From Brevundimonas goettingensis (lineage in GTDB: Bacteria; Pseudomonadota; Alphaproteobacteria; Caulobacterales; Caulobacteraceae): a stretch of 64,000 nucleotides of DNA. The translations under genes were made by a program, and so were the position numbers. The notes under the pieces are model-generated. The model had not been told where the DNA came from. It made no database searches and saw only the letters and a program-made list of their open reading frames with translations. Shown here piece after piece: positions 1-9,061 of this stretch. Numbering within the stretch: position 1 is the stretch's first letter; every line of letters begins with the position of its first letter. The stretch is taken from positions 2,155,001-2,219,000 of the forward strand of contig NZ_CP062222.1 in NCBI RefSeq assembly GCF_017487405.1, in the 5' to 3' direction.

Positions 1-345
1 CGCCTGATAGGCGGTCTCGGTCTGGCCTGGATCGGCCAGGGTGATGACCACCCCGCCCTCTTCACGCTGGGTGGCGTTCACATTGACGCCGGCGTCGCGC
101 ATGGTGACGCGAACGTCTTCAGCCAGGTTGTCGACCCGCTTGGCGCGCATCGCCGGCACATCGACTTCCAGCAGCAGGTACGAACCGCCCTGCAGGTCGA
201 GACCCAGGTTCAGCGCGTTCTTCGGGACAAAGCCCGGCAGCTTGGCGCGCTGCTCGGGGCTCAGGACGTTCGGGAACGCCAGCAAAAGCCCGAACACGAG
301 CGACAATGCGAGAAGAACGATCTTCCAGCGCGAAAGCTGAATCAT
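1..345 (-). CDS. secD: protein translocase subunit SecD, N-terminal part (cut by window edge)
   Basis: Only the first 115 residues are present; the gene runs off the left edge. SecD is the inner-membrane partner of SecF that uses the proton gradient to help pull preproteins out of the SecYEG channel. The visible part has a membrane segment at about residues 8-24 and then the start of the first periplasmic domain with the family signature LNLGLDLQGGSYLLLEVD at 45-62. The ATG at 345 lies 35 bases behind the yajC stop on the same strand, the usual yajC-secD order, so the two are probably cotranscribed. Whether secF follows cannot be seen. Confidence 0.95.
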   Translation of the reverse strand, partial: MIQLSRWKIVLLALSLVFGLLLAFPNVLSPEQRAKLPGFVPKNALNLGLDLQGGSYLLLEVDVPAMRAKRVDNLAEDVRVTMRDAGVNVNATQREEGGVVITLADPGQTETAYQA

Positions 346-380
346 GGGAATCGACTATCCGTTTCGGCGACGCGAGGCGA

Positions 381-710
381 TCAGCCCTTGGAGATGGCTT
401 TGGTGTCGTTCGCCGCGATGGCGGTGCGGTTGCGCACTTCGGCGATCATGCCCTTCACGACGCGGATGTTGACGCTCGGCGCGATCTCGACGTTGACCTC
501 GGCGTCTTCGACGCGGGTCACCTTGCCGATCACGCCCGACGACAGGACGACGGTGTCGCCGCGCTTCACGGCGGCGATCAGGGCGGCGTGTTCCTTGGCC
601 TTCTTCTGCTGCGGACGGATCAGCAGGAAGTAGAACATCACGAAGATCGCGACGAACGGCAGGAAGGTCACGACCTGGGCCATGATACCGCCGGCTTCAC
701 CAGTAGGCAT
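381..710 (-). CDS. yajC: preprotein translocase accessory subunit YajC
   Basis: A 109-residue single-pass membrane protein of the Sec holo-translocon that associates with SecDF. After a short leader it has one strongly hydrophobic segment (about residues 12-31) ending in the YajC hallmark FLLIRPQQKKAKEH, then a small cytoplasmic domain with SSGVIGKVTRVED and the conserved NIRVVKGMIAEV. Length and layout match the family. The ATG at 710 gives nine residues before a second in-frame ATG at 683; either could be used. Its neighbour downstream is secD. The promoter should lie in the 121 bases between this start and the end of the M23 gene. Confidence 0.95.
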   Translation of the reverse strand: MPTGEAGGIMAQVVTFLPFVAIFVMFYFLLIRPQQKKAKEHAALIAAVKRGDTVVLSSGVIGKVTRVEDAEVNVEIAPSVNIRVVKGMIAEVRNRTAIAANDTKAISKG

Positions 711-831
711 GTTTCGTATTCCCCGACACGGGCTGGCCTCGGTCGGGCGCCCTTTGAAAATGAGGCGCGGAACCTAGGGCCGACGCCCAGACATTGCAAC
801 GCGACGTTTCGGCCAAAGCCTCACGCCTGCG

Positions 832-2022
832 TCAGCGCGGCAACACCGTGAGCGGATCGATGGCCACCGGCTCGTCGCCCTGCATGTGCCGGGTCTCGAA
901 ATGCATCGACGGACGGCCGTCGCCGGCGGTCAGGCCGACCGTGCCGATCTGCTGCCCCGCGCGCACGTCGGCGCCGTCCTCGACCGTCGCCGAACCCAGG
1001 TGGCCATAGACGGTGCGCCAGCCGTCGCGGTGGACGATCAGGACCGTCAGCCCCTGCCCTGCCAGGGCGTCGCCGACATAGGCCACCCGTCCCGAGGCCG
1101 AGGCCACGACGGGCGCGCCGGCCGAGGCGCCGATGTTCACGCCGTTGTTGCGCTCGCCCATGCCCACGGGGCCGAAACGCCGCACGATATCCCCACGCAC
1201 CGGCCACTGAAGACCGATGCTCCCCGCGACCGGGGCCGAGGGAGTCGTGGTCTGGGCGGGGGGACGGATCGGACCTGTCGCGGGCGCAACCGGCGCCGGG
1301 ATGACCGGCGACCGCGCGGGCGGCAGGGCGGCGTTGCCGGCCGGTGGGGTCGGCGGCGGCGGCACGGCGCCGGAATGCGGCACGGTCACCCCCACCGGCG
1401 CCGGGCCGGTGGCGTAGGGATCGCGGCCAGTGTCGACGGCGTTCTCCGGCAGGACAATGTTCTGGCCGCTGGTGATCGAGCCTCGCGGCCCAAGGCCGTT
1501 CAGGTCGATCAGGGTCTGGACCGGGGTCTGGAACCGCCGGCCGACGCCGGAAATCGTGTCGCCCGGCTGGATCACATAGGCCGCCGCCCCCGCAACGGCA
1601 GGCGCGCGGGGCGTTCCGGGCGGGTTGTAGCTGGGCGGGCTGTAGGCGGGCTCGGGTTGGCTGGACGAGGGATAGTTGGGGCTGGATGTCGCCGGCCGTC
1701 CGCTGATGGCCGGGCCGCCGTTCAGCGAACTGGTCGTCGCCGCGGGCGGCAGGCCGCCGCCGTCGATGCTCTCGATCGGCGCCCGCGCGGGCGGCGGCGC
1801 CTCATTGGTCACGACCGCGCCCGGGTAGGGCTGGCCCGGCTGGCCCGGATAGACCGGTGCGTTCGGGTAGGGATTGGGGCTCGCCGGGACATTGGCCACG
1901 GCGTGCGGCGTGTCGGCGCGGGTCGAATAGCGGGGCTCGGTCGGATAGCTCGCACACGCGGCCACGCTCAAGGCCGCGCCCGCGACGATCAGACCCTTGG
2001 CCCAGCCGCTCATTCCGCTCAT
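832..2022 (-). CDS. NlpD-like lipoprotein: LysM domain plus degenerate M23 (LytM) domain
   Basis: About 396 residues. The chosen ATG (2022) has AGGAGAG four bases upstream and directly begins a lipoprotein signal ending LSVAACAS, so Cys is the likely lipidation site; an ATG-less upstream extension lacks support. A long Pro/Ala/Gly linker leads to a LysM domain (YVIQPGDTISGVGRRFQT) and, after another Pro-rich linker, a C-terminal M23 domain. The zinc ligands of active M23 enzymes are changed: the HxxxD motif reads NNGVN and the HxH motif reads SMH, so it is probably not a hydrolase but an amidase activator like E. coli NlpD. The surE-pcm neighbourhood matches the surE-pcm-nlpD order of other proteobacteria. 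Role in envelope or septal peptidoglycan remodelling is inferred. Confidence 0.85.
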   Translation of the reverse strand: MSGMSGWAKGLIVAGAALSVAACASYPTEPRYSTRADTPHAVANVPASPNPYPNAPVYPGQPGQPYPGAVVTNEAPPPARAPIESIDGGGLPPAATTSSLNGGPAISGRPATSSPNYPSSSQPEPAYSPPSYNPPGTPRAPAVAGAAAYVIQPGDTISGVGRRFQTPVQTLIDLNGLGPRGSITSGQNIVLPENAVDTGRDPYATGPAPVGVTVPHSGAVPPPPTPPAGNAALPPARSPVIPAPVAPATGPIRPPAQTTTPSAPVAGSIGLQWPVRGDIVRRFGPVGMGERNNGVNIGASAGAPVVASASGRVAYVGDALAGQGLTVLIVHRDGWRTVYGHLGSATVEDGADVRAGQQIGTVGLTAGDGRPSMHFETRHMQGDEPVAIDPLTVLPR

Positions 2023-2134
2023 CGCGCTCTCCTGAAAATCTCGCCTGAAATCAGGGTTCGAATCCCGATCCAGATGTGCCCCGCCGTTCACCATAAGCCA
2101 AGCCGCCAAACCCGGCGAAAGTGGGGAGCGAAGG

Positions 2135-2962
2135 TTAATGGCGCACAGGATTGAAGACGACGTCCACGGTGACCCGCCGGTTCAACGGCTCCGCAACCTC
2201 ATCGGCTGACGGACGAACCAGCTGGGTTTCGCCATATCCCTCAACTCGCAAGTCATCCCAAATCATGCCCTGGCGGACGAGGGCTCGGGCTACAGCCTGC
2301 GCCCTGAGTTCGCTAAGCGCCAGATTGTCTTCAGGCGTCCCGATCGTATCGGTATGGCCCCGCACAAAAATCCGACAGGCGCCGGGAGCGCATCCGAACG
2401 TCCCGAGTCTCAGTCGATACTCGCCCTCCCGCGTGACTTCGGATTGACCGGGCTCAAAGGAGATCCATGGCCGATAAGGTTCGGTGATCGTAACGCGGGG
2501 CGGCGTTGGCGGCGGTGCGCCGGGGACATATGGCGCTGTGGGGGCGAAGGGCTCCGGTGGGGGGCGATAGTCGATGTCGACGGTGACCCTGCGGTTCAAT
2601 GGTTCGTCGGCGGCTCCGGGACGATAGCGTGCCTGCCGGGTATCGCCTCTTGTCTGGATGGAGATGATCCACGGCGAGACCCCGAGGCGCATCAGCTCCA
2701 GCATCATCTCGCGAGCGCGCCAGAGGTCCAACTGCTCGTCGGCGTAGGTTGCCGCTTCCAGCCCGTCCTCATGCGCCGTGATCACGATCCGCGACGGCGC
2801 TTGAGCCGCGTAGGCCGCCACCTCGCGCGCGACACGATAGCCTGTGGCGGAGAGGTGCGTTTCCCCGCTGGCGAAATAGTCGACGTATTCGTGCGCTGTC
2901 GTCGGAAAGGCCGCCAGCAGGGCGATCACGGCGGCGGCGATGCTCAGCGTGCGCTTTCCCAT
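2135..2962 (-). CDS. secreted protein with two tandem OmpA-like domains
   Basis: 275 residues with a signal peptide (IAAAVIALLAAFPTTAHE). It carries two OmpA C-terminal-type domains. The first, about residues 28-132, starts YFASGETHLSATGYRVAREV and ends PLNRRVTVDIDY. A Pro-rich linker follows, then a second from about 165 with ISFEPGQSEVTREGEYRLR, the signature VRGHTDTIGTPEDNLALSEL and the same ending PLNRRVTVDVVF. Such domains bind peptidoglycan diaminopimelate in the periplasm; the second has the conserved D and R (HTD, RAQAV), while the first is diverged (AHEDG). There is no beta-barrel. It sits between pcm and the NlpD-like gene, 31 bases after pcm. Codon choice looks less GC-biased than its neighbours, so it may be a later insertion. 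Exact function unknown. Confidence 0.75.
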   Translation of the reverse strand: MGKRTLSIAAAVIALLAAFPTTAHEYVDYFASGETHLSATGYRVAREVAAYAAQAPSRIVITAHEDGLEAATYADEQLDLWRAREMMLELMRLGVSPWIISIQTRGDTRQARYRPGAADEPLNRRVTVDIDYRPPPEPFAPTAPYVPGAPPPTPPRVTITEPYRPWISFEPGQSEVTREGEYRLRLGTFGCAPGACRIFVRGHTDTIGTPEDNLALSELRAQAVARALVRQGMIWDDLRVEGYGETQLVRPSADEVAEPLNRRVTVDVVFNPVRH

Positions 2963-2993
2963 GACGCAACTATCCGACGAACCGCCCTCCCCG

Positions 2994-3638
2994 TCACCCC
3001 TCCTTGGCCGTCCCCTCGACGAGCGGCACGAACCGCACCTCGCGCAGGCTTTCGCGGTGGAAGCTGCCGTCGGGCTGGCCGGTGTAGCGGTGCAGCATCT
3101 GGACCGAGGTCTTGCCCACAGGCGCCACCAGAATCCCGCCCGGCTTCAGCTGCTTGAGCAGTTCGGTCGGCTCCGTCGGCGAGGCGGCCGTGACCATGAT
3201 CCGGTCGAACGGGGCCTGCGTCGCCCACCCCAGTCCGCCGTCAGAGTGCTGGGTGATGACGTTGTCGATCTCGAGCTGGCGCAGCTTGGCCTCGGCCTCG
3301 AGCAGCAGGCTGCGGTAGCGTTCGACGGTATAGACATACCGCGCCAGCCGGCTCAGCACCGCGCACTGGTAGCCGCTGCCGGTGCCGATCTCCAGCACCC
3401 GGTGGCGGGGCTGAACATCCAGCGCCTGGGTCATCAGGCCGACGATATAGGGCTGGGAGATCGTCTGGGCGCAGTCGATCGGCAGCGCCTGGTCCTCCCA
3501 GGCCTGATCGAGGAATTTCTCGTGCACGAAGACGGCGCGGTCGATGGATTCCATCGCCCCCAGCACACGCGCGTCCGTTACCCCCTGTTGACGCAGGCTC
3601 AGGATCAGTCGGCCGGCGCGGTCGTCCTTCAGGTTCAT
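2994..3638 (-). CDS. pcm: protein-L-isoaspartate O-methyltransferase
   Basis: 214 residues, the normal size. It uses S-adenosylmethionine to methylate isoaspartyl residues in aged proteins so they can revert to aspartate; it acts in the cytosol. Visible signatures are the N-terminal DARVLGAMESIDRAVFV, the substrate-side ALPIDCAQTISQPYIVGLM, the SAM-binding motif VLEIGTGSGYQCAVLS and the C-terminal LKPGGILVAPVG. The start is set by ATG at 3638, whose bases overlap the surE stop (ATGA); a longer in-frame extension would run deep inside surE. Order serS-hypothetical-surE-pcm indicates one operon with translational coupling. Confidence 0.96.
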   Translation of the reverse strand: MNLKDDRAGRLILSLRQQGVTDARVLGAMESIDRAVFVHEKFLDQAWEDQALPIDCAQTISQPYIVGLMTQALDVQPRHRVLEIGTGSGYQCAVLSRLARYVYTVERYRSLLLEAEAKLRQLEIDNVITQHSDGGLGWATQAPFDRIMVTAASPTEPTELLKQLKPGGILVAPVGKTSVQMLHRYTGQPDGSFHRESLREVRFVPLVEGTAKEG

Positions 3639-4423
3639 TCGGCGGCCAGCACCTTCGGCGGAACCCCGCCCAGCACGCCCTTCAGGTCGTTGACGCTGGC
3701 CTTGTGGGTCAGGTCGATGTGCAGCGGCGTGACCGAGATCTTCCCGTCGTCCATGGCCCGCAGGTCGGTGCCCGGCGCGTGATCCTGTTTCGCGCCCCGG
3801 AAGCTCATCCAGTAGTAGTCGCGGCCGCGCAGATCGGTTCTCTTGACCGGATGCATCTCGCCGATCTGGCGAAAGCCCTGGACGGTGACCTCGACCTCGG
3901 TCACCTGCTCCGGCGGACGCGCCGGGAAGTTCAGGTTCATCACCACGCCGGGCCGCCACTCCTGCGCCAGTAGGGTCGAGATGATCGCCGGGGCGAAGGC
4001 CTCGCAGGTCTCCCAGTGGGCCGTCACCTCATCATGGAACCGGTCCAGCGACTGGGACAGGGCGATGGAGCGCACGCCGTAGGCCATGCCCTGAAGCGCC
4101 CCCGCCACGGTGCCGGAGTAGGAGCAGTCCTCGCCGACATTGTGCCCCCGGTTGACGCCGGACAGCACCAGGTCGGGCTTTTCGTCCATCAGGTCGAAGG
4201 CCAGGACGACGCAGTCGGTCGGGGTGCCCGTCACCGAGAACCGCTTGTCGCCCAGACGGTTGACGCGCAGGGGCTCGGTCAGGGTGATGCCCCGCCCCTT
4301 GCCCGACTGCTCCGTCGCGGGCGCCACGATCCAGACGTCGTCGGTGAACGTCCGCGCGATCCGCTCCAGAGCCGCCAGCCCTTCGGCTTCGATCCCGTCG
4401 TCGTTGGTCAGCAGTATCCTCAT
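3635..4423 (-). CDS. surE: 5'/3'-nucleotidase SurE
   Basis: 262 residues. SurE dephosphorylates nucleoside monophosphates (and short polyphosphate in characterised homologues) with a divalent metal in the cytosol. The start MRILLTNDDGIEAEGL contains the metal-binding Asp pair; further family motifs are APATEQSGKG, VTGTPTDCVVLA and SGVNRGHNVGEDCSYSGTV. The ATG at 4423 overlaps the stop of the upstream small gene by ATGA, and the surE stop overlaps pcm in the same way, so the three genes are tightly coupled. Full length and no disrupted motif. Confidence 0.96.
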   Translation of the reverse strand: MRILLTNDDGIEAEGLAALERIARTFTDDVWIVAPATEQSGKGRGITLTEPLRVNRLGDKRFSVTGTPTDCVVLAFDLMDEKPDLVLSGVNRGHNVGEDCSYSGTVAGALQGMAYGVRSIALSQSLDRFHDEVTAHWETCEAFAPAIISTLLAQEWRPGVVMNLNFPARPPEQVTEVEVTVQGFRQIGEMHPVKRTDLRGRDYYWMSFRGAKQDHAPGTDLRAMDDGKISVTPLHIDLTHKASVNDLKGVLGGVPPKVLAAE

Positions 4424-4812
4424 CCGCCGCGCAGCACCCGGACGCTGTCGGCCGCGATGACATAGTCGCCGCGGCATTCATTGGTGATGCGCGATCCCTC
4501 GTAACCCAGCGAGGTCGGGGAATCGCGGTCGGCCCAGGCCACGGCCTTGCCGGTGAAGGTGACCTTCTGGCCCGAGATGTCGGCCGACGACCGTTGCAGG
4601 TCGCGCGGCAGGGCGCCCGAGACGCAGGGGCGCGAGAACGGCAAGGCCAGCGAGCGCTGCTCGGAGTAGAGTTCGAACTCCCCGCCCGTCACCTTGACCC
4701 AGCCGGTGAAGCTGGTCGCGGTCGGGTCGATTGCGTTCGAGGACTGGGCGGTGGCGGCCCCGGCGAAAACAGAGGCGGCGATCAGGGCGGCGGTGATGGC
4801 GATGCGGCTCAT
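4420..4812 (-). CDS. small secreted protein of unknown function
   Basis: 130 residues starting at the ATG at 4812, three bases behind the serS stop. An N-terminal signal peptide (IAITAALIAASVFAGAATAQS) predicts export to the periplasm. The mature part has about 105 residues with two Cys (RPCVSGAL and TNECRGDY) that could form a disulfide and ends with a conserved-looking VRVLRGG. I do not recognise a family. Its ATGA overlap with surE and close spacing to serS show it belongs to the serS-surE-pcm transcript, but the neighbours do not reveal its job. Confidence 0.8.
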   Translation of the reverse strand: MSRIAITAALIAASVFAGAATAQSSNAIDPTATSFTGWVKVTGGEFELYSEQRSLALPFSRPCVSGALPRDLQRSSADISGQKVTFTGKAVAWADRDSPTSLGYEGSRITNECRGDYVIAADSVRVLRGG

Positions 4813-4815
4813 GGC

Positions 4816-6174
<1,359 letters not shown>

Positions 6175-6251
6175 TCAGCTTCGGCGTTTCAGAAGGCGTA
6201 CGCCTTACCGCCCCCGACGGAGTCGGGCAAACAGGATCGATCCTCCCCGTT

Positions 6252-6313
6252 CGATCCTCCCCGTTCGCCTCTTGGCGAATGGGGAGGGGGACCGCGAGGC
6301 GGTGGAGGGGCCA
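6252..6313. repeat. palindromic repeat, left copy flanking the DUF559 gene
   Basis: A hairpin (CTCCCCGTTCGCC ... GGCGAATGGGGAG) followed by GGGACCGCGAGGCGGTGGAG. The reverse complement of the same arrangement occurs at 6752-6802 on the other side of the DUF559 gene, with a shorter first hairpin. Just to the left, the unit GATCCTCCCCGTTC is duplicated in tandem. The sequence has the look of an interspersed intergenic palindrome and not a simple terminator, because there is no T-run. Confidence 0.75.
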
Positions 6314-6378
6314 AGCGCACCCGGCGCCCCGTCGCCACAATCCTTGATTGCATTCGTGAACAGCTTTAGGCTGCAACA

Positions 6379-6732
6379 ATGCCGCCCGAACCGATCACCT
6401 ACCGGCGAGCTGCCTTCATGCGTCGGCATCTGACGCAGCCCGAGGCGCGCCTTTGGGCTGCTCTCAAGGGCCAGAAGGTTCAGGGCCTCAAGTTCCGACG
6501 CCAGCATCCCGTCGGCCGGTACATCCTCGACTTCTACTGCGCCTCCGCGAAGCTGGGCATCGAAATCGACGGTGCCGTCCACGACGATCCGGACCAGATG
6601 GCGCACGACCAACGCAGGACGGCTTGGTTGGCCGAGCAGGGCATTCGACTGATCCGCTTTCCGGCGGCATCGGTGCGGAACAATCTGGATGGGGTGGTCG
6701 CCGGGATATTGGCGGAAGTGGGCGGGCGCTGA
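6379..6732 (+). CDS. DUF559 (Vsr-like nuclease fold) protein
   Basis: 117 residues. The family signature is complete: ARRHLTQ-like MRRHLTQPEARLWAAL, then FRRQHPVGRYILDFYC, KLGIEIDGAVHDD and a C-terminal IRLIRFPAASVRNNLDGV. DUF559 proteins share the PD-(D/E)XK fold of very-short-patch-repair endonucleases; here the D of LDFYC and the E of IEIDG are the expected metal ligands. A biochemical role is not established for the family, so nuclease activity is inference. It is a lone gene between serS and the patatin gene, enclosed by two inverted repeat elements. Confidence 0.9.
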   Translation: MPPEPITYRRAAFMRRHLTQPEARLWAALKGQKVQGLKFRRQHPVGRYILDFYCASAKLGIEIDGAVHDDPDQMAHDQRRTAWLAEQGIRLIRFPAASVRNNLDGVVAGILAEVGGR

Positions 6733-6751
6733 TCCAAGAGCCTCATGCGCT

Positions 6752-6802
6752 CAGCCCCTCCACCGCTTCGCGGTCCCCCTCCCCGCTGCGCGGGGAGGAT
6801 CG
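6752..6802. repeat. palindromic repeat, right copy flanking the DUF559 gene
   Basis: Reads, in reverse complement, CGATCCTCCCCGCGC then a GGGGAGG arm and GGGACCGCGAAGCGGTGGAG, the same module order as 6252-6313. The two copies are therefore inverted relative to each other and enclose one gene. It starts 19 bases after the DUF559 stop. Confidence 0.75.
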
Positions 6803-6890
6803 CACGCAACCGGCCTCTTCTCGCAACGTTAACCGCATCCCTTCATGCTGAAGGTCTAGCGTCGCGTCCGCCTCAACACATATCGGTCCC

Positions 6891-8750
6891 ATGGCCCCTC
6901 GTCGTCAGACCCCGCGCAATGACACGCTCGAAGCCGCCCTGGCGCGGGTCTTCGACGACCGCAACACCAAGGCCAGCTGGTTCGCCCTGACCGGGGGCGA
7001 GCCCCTGTTCACGGCCGGCGAAGAGGCCGACAGCCTGTATCTGCTGCGCTCGGGCCGGCTCGGCGTCTTCCGCCGCGAGGAAGGCCAGCCGCCCTATTTC
7101 GTCGGTGTCGTCCGCCCGGGCGAGCCTGTCGGTGAAATGGCCCTGATCGCCGGAACCACCCATACCGCCGACGTGGTGGCGCTTCGCGATTCCGAGATCC
7201 TGGCCCTGCCGCGCGAGGCCTTCTTCGAGGCCGTGAAGACCCAGCCCGATGTCATGATCGAGCTGTCACGGCTGATGCTGCACCGGGCCCGTGAGCGCAC
7301 GACCGGGGCGACGGAGCCCAGCGTCTTCGGCTTCATCTCCGCCCGCCCCCGCCCGATCCGCGCCTTCGTCGAACGCATCGCCGCCGCCATCGAGGCGCAA
7401 GGCCTGACCTGCCAGGTCATCGACCATTCGGCCCTGTCCTCCGCCTCGGAATGGTTCTCGCGCGTCGAGGACAGCCATGACTACGTCCTCTATGTCGCCG
7501 AACAGGACGAGCCCAACTGGGCCTCGCTCTGCGCCCGTCAGGTCGACCGGCTGTTCGTCGTCGGCAACGCCCTGACCGCCCCGCCGCGCGCCCTGCCCTG
7601 GCGCGGGGACGGCGATCTTGCCAATGGAGGGGGCGGCGGACACCAGTTCACCGACCTGATCCTGCTGCGCGATCCGCGTATGCCGAGTCCGGCCAACACC
7701 GCCGTCTGGCTCGATGCGCTCGAGCCCGGCCGCTGGTTCCACGCCACCGAGGGCGACGCCGCCGACGCCGAACGCATGGCCCGTGTCGTGACCGGGACCT
7801 CCGTGGGCCTCGTCCTGTCGGGCGGCGGCGCGCGCGCCTATGCCCATATCGGCGTGGTCCGGGCCCTGCATGAGGCCGGCGTCACCCTCGACTTCCTCGG
7901 CGGCTCCTCCATGGGGGCCGTGGTCGCGGCCGGACCGGCGCTCGGATGGAGCGACGACGAGCTGGACGCCCGCATCCGCAAGGCCTTCGTCAAGTCGGAC
8001 CCCCTGTCCGACCTCGCCCTGCCCATCGTCGCCATGACCCGGGCGCGCAAGGTCGCGGGCCTGCTGCAGGACGCCTATGGCGAGATCGACATCGCCGACA
8101 TGCCCCTGCCCTTCTTCGCGGTCTCGTCCAATCTGACGACCGGCCGGATCGAGGTGCACCGTCGCGGCCTGCTGCGCCGGGCCATGCGCGCCTCCATCGC
8201 CATTCCGGGCGTCATGCCGCCCGTGGTCATCAACGGCCAGGTCCTGGTCGACGGCGCCGTGATCAAGAATTTCCCCACCGACGTCATGCGTCAACTGAAC
8301 GCCGGCCCCATCGTCGGCTCGGACATGTCCCAGACGCGCGGCGTCGATCCTTCGGGGCTCGAGAACCCGCCGTCCTGGTGGAAATGGATTCTGTCCGGCG
8401 CATGGAAGTCAGGCCCACCGATCGTCTCGATCCTGATGCGCTCGGCGACCATCACCACCGACGCCGAGCTGGAGCGGTCGCGTGAGGATACCGACCTGCT
8501 GATCCTGCCGCGCCCGACCGGGGCCGATATTCGCGACTGGAAGATCTACGACCCTGTGGTCGCCTCGGGCCATGCGGCGGCGGCGGCGGCCCTGGCGACG
8601 CTGGACGGGCCGGTTCCGACCCTGCGCAAGCGCCGCGCGGCCGCCCTGGCCGGAGACGAGGCCGCGCCCGAGCCCGAAGCCGCGCCGGCGCCTGCGCCGT
8701 CCCCCGCCCGCTTCCTGGGCGGCAGGCGCGCCAAACCGGCCAAGGTCTAG
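6891..8750 (+). CDS. cyclic-nucleotide-binding domain fused to a patatin-like phospholipase (NTE-like)
   Basis: 619 residues. Residues about 20-135 form a cyclic-nucleotide-binding-type beta roll (GEPLFTAGEEADSLYLLRSG, PGEPVGEMALIAG). A middle region (145-290) has the pattern seen in neuropathy-target-esterase relatives. The patatin domain starts near 300 with the oxyanion loop SGGGARAYAHIGVVRAL, the nucleophile elbow GGSSMGA (Ser near 338) and the catalytic Asp in VDGAVIKNFP (near 452), so it should be an active lysophospholipase or esterase. The tail is Ala/Pro-rich. ATG at 6891 follows the repeat region. It stands alone. Ligand and lipid substrate are unknown. Confidence 0.9.
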   Translation: MAPRRQTPRNDTLEAALARVFDDRNTKASWFALTGGEPLFTAGEEADSLYLLRSGRLGVFRREEGQPPYFVGVVRPGEPVGEMALIAGTTHTADVVALRDSEILALPREAFFEAVKTQPDVMIELSRLMLHRARERTTGATEPSVFGFISARPRPIRAFVERIAAAIEAQGLTCQVIDHSALSSASEWFSRVEDSHDYVLYVAEQDEPNWASLCARQVDRLFVVGNALTAPPRALPWRGDGDLANGGGGGHQFTDLILLRDPRMPSPANTAVWLDALEPGRWFHATEGDAADAERMARVVTGTSVGLVLSGGGARAYAHIGVVRALHEAGVTLDFLGGSSMGAVVAAGPALGWSDDELDARIRKAFVKSDPLSDLALPIVAMTRARKVAGLLQDAYGEIDIADMPLPFFAVSSNLTTGRIEVHRRGLLRRAMRASIAIPGVMPPVVINGQVLVDGAVIKNFPTDVMRQLNAGPIVGSDMSQTRGVDPSGLENPPSWWKWILSGAWKSGPPIVSILMRSATITTDAELERSREDTDLLILPRPTGADIRDWKIYDPVVASGHAAAAAALATLDGPVPTLRKRRAAALAGDEAAPEPEAAPAPAPSPARFLGGRRAKPAKV

Positions 8751-8836
8751 GACCCGGCCGGACAGGCCCTCGCAGAGGGTTCGTCACTCAACGATGTCGG
8801 GGATTTCGCGGCGCGTCCATCGGGACGCTGGAGCGA

Positions 8837-8913
8837 TGGTACCACCTCTCAGGCTTGAACTGAGGACCTCCGGTTCCACAAACCGGCGCTCTAACCAACT
8901 GAGCTAAGGTGGC
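8837..8913 (-). tRNA. tRNA-His (GTG)
   Basis: Folds as a complete cloverleaf of 77 bases including an encoded CCA: acceptor GCCACCT/AGGTGGT (first pair G-T), D-arm GCTC..GAGC, anticodon stem CCGGT/ACCGG with loop TTGTGGA giving anticodon GTG, and T-arm CTCAG/CTGAG. The discriminator is A73 and the base before position 1 is C, so the universal extra G(-1) and C73 of tRNA-His are absent. Loss of this feature is known from a subset of alphaproteobacteria. Confidence 0.97.
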
Positions 8914-9005
8914 GCATCGAAGCGGCGAACCGCGCGAGGGGCGTTCTCTAGCGGCGGTCCGCGCGCCGATCAAGCGCCCAATGCGTCGATCCACACCAAC
9001 CGCGC

Positions 9006-9040
9006 AAAGAAAAACGCCCCGGAGTTTCCTCCGGGGCGTC
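9006..9040 (-). terminator. Rho-independent terminator of exbB-exbD-tonB
   Basis: On the minus strand, 21 bases after the tonB stop, ACGCCCCGGAG and CTCCGGGGCGT form an 11-bp stem with a short loop followed by TTTTTCTTT. Confidence 0.92.
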
Positions 9041-9061
9041 TGACCTGGGTTTCGTCTCGCC

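Noticed and set aside
2053..2073. GGGTTCGAATCCC, like a tRNA T-arm, upstream of the NlpD-like gene
   Set aside because: No matching acceptor, D-arm or anticodon arm can be formed on either strand around it, so it is not a tRNA, and no integrase is nearby to suggest an attachment site.
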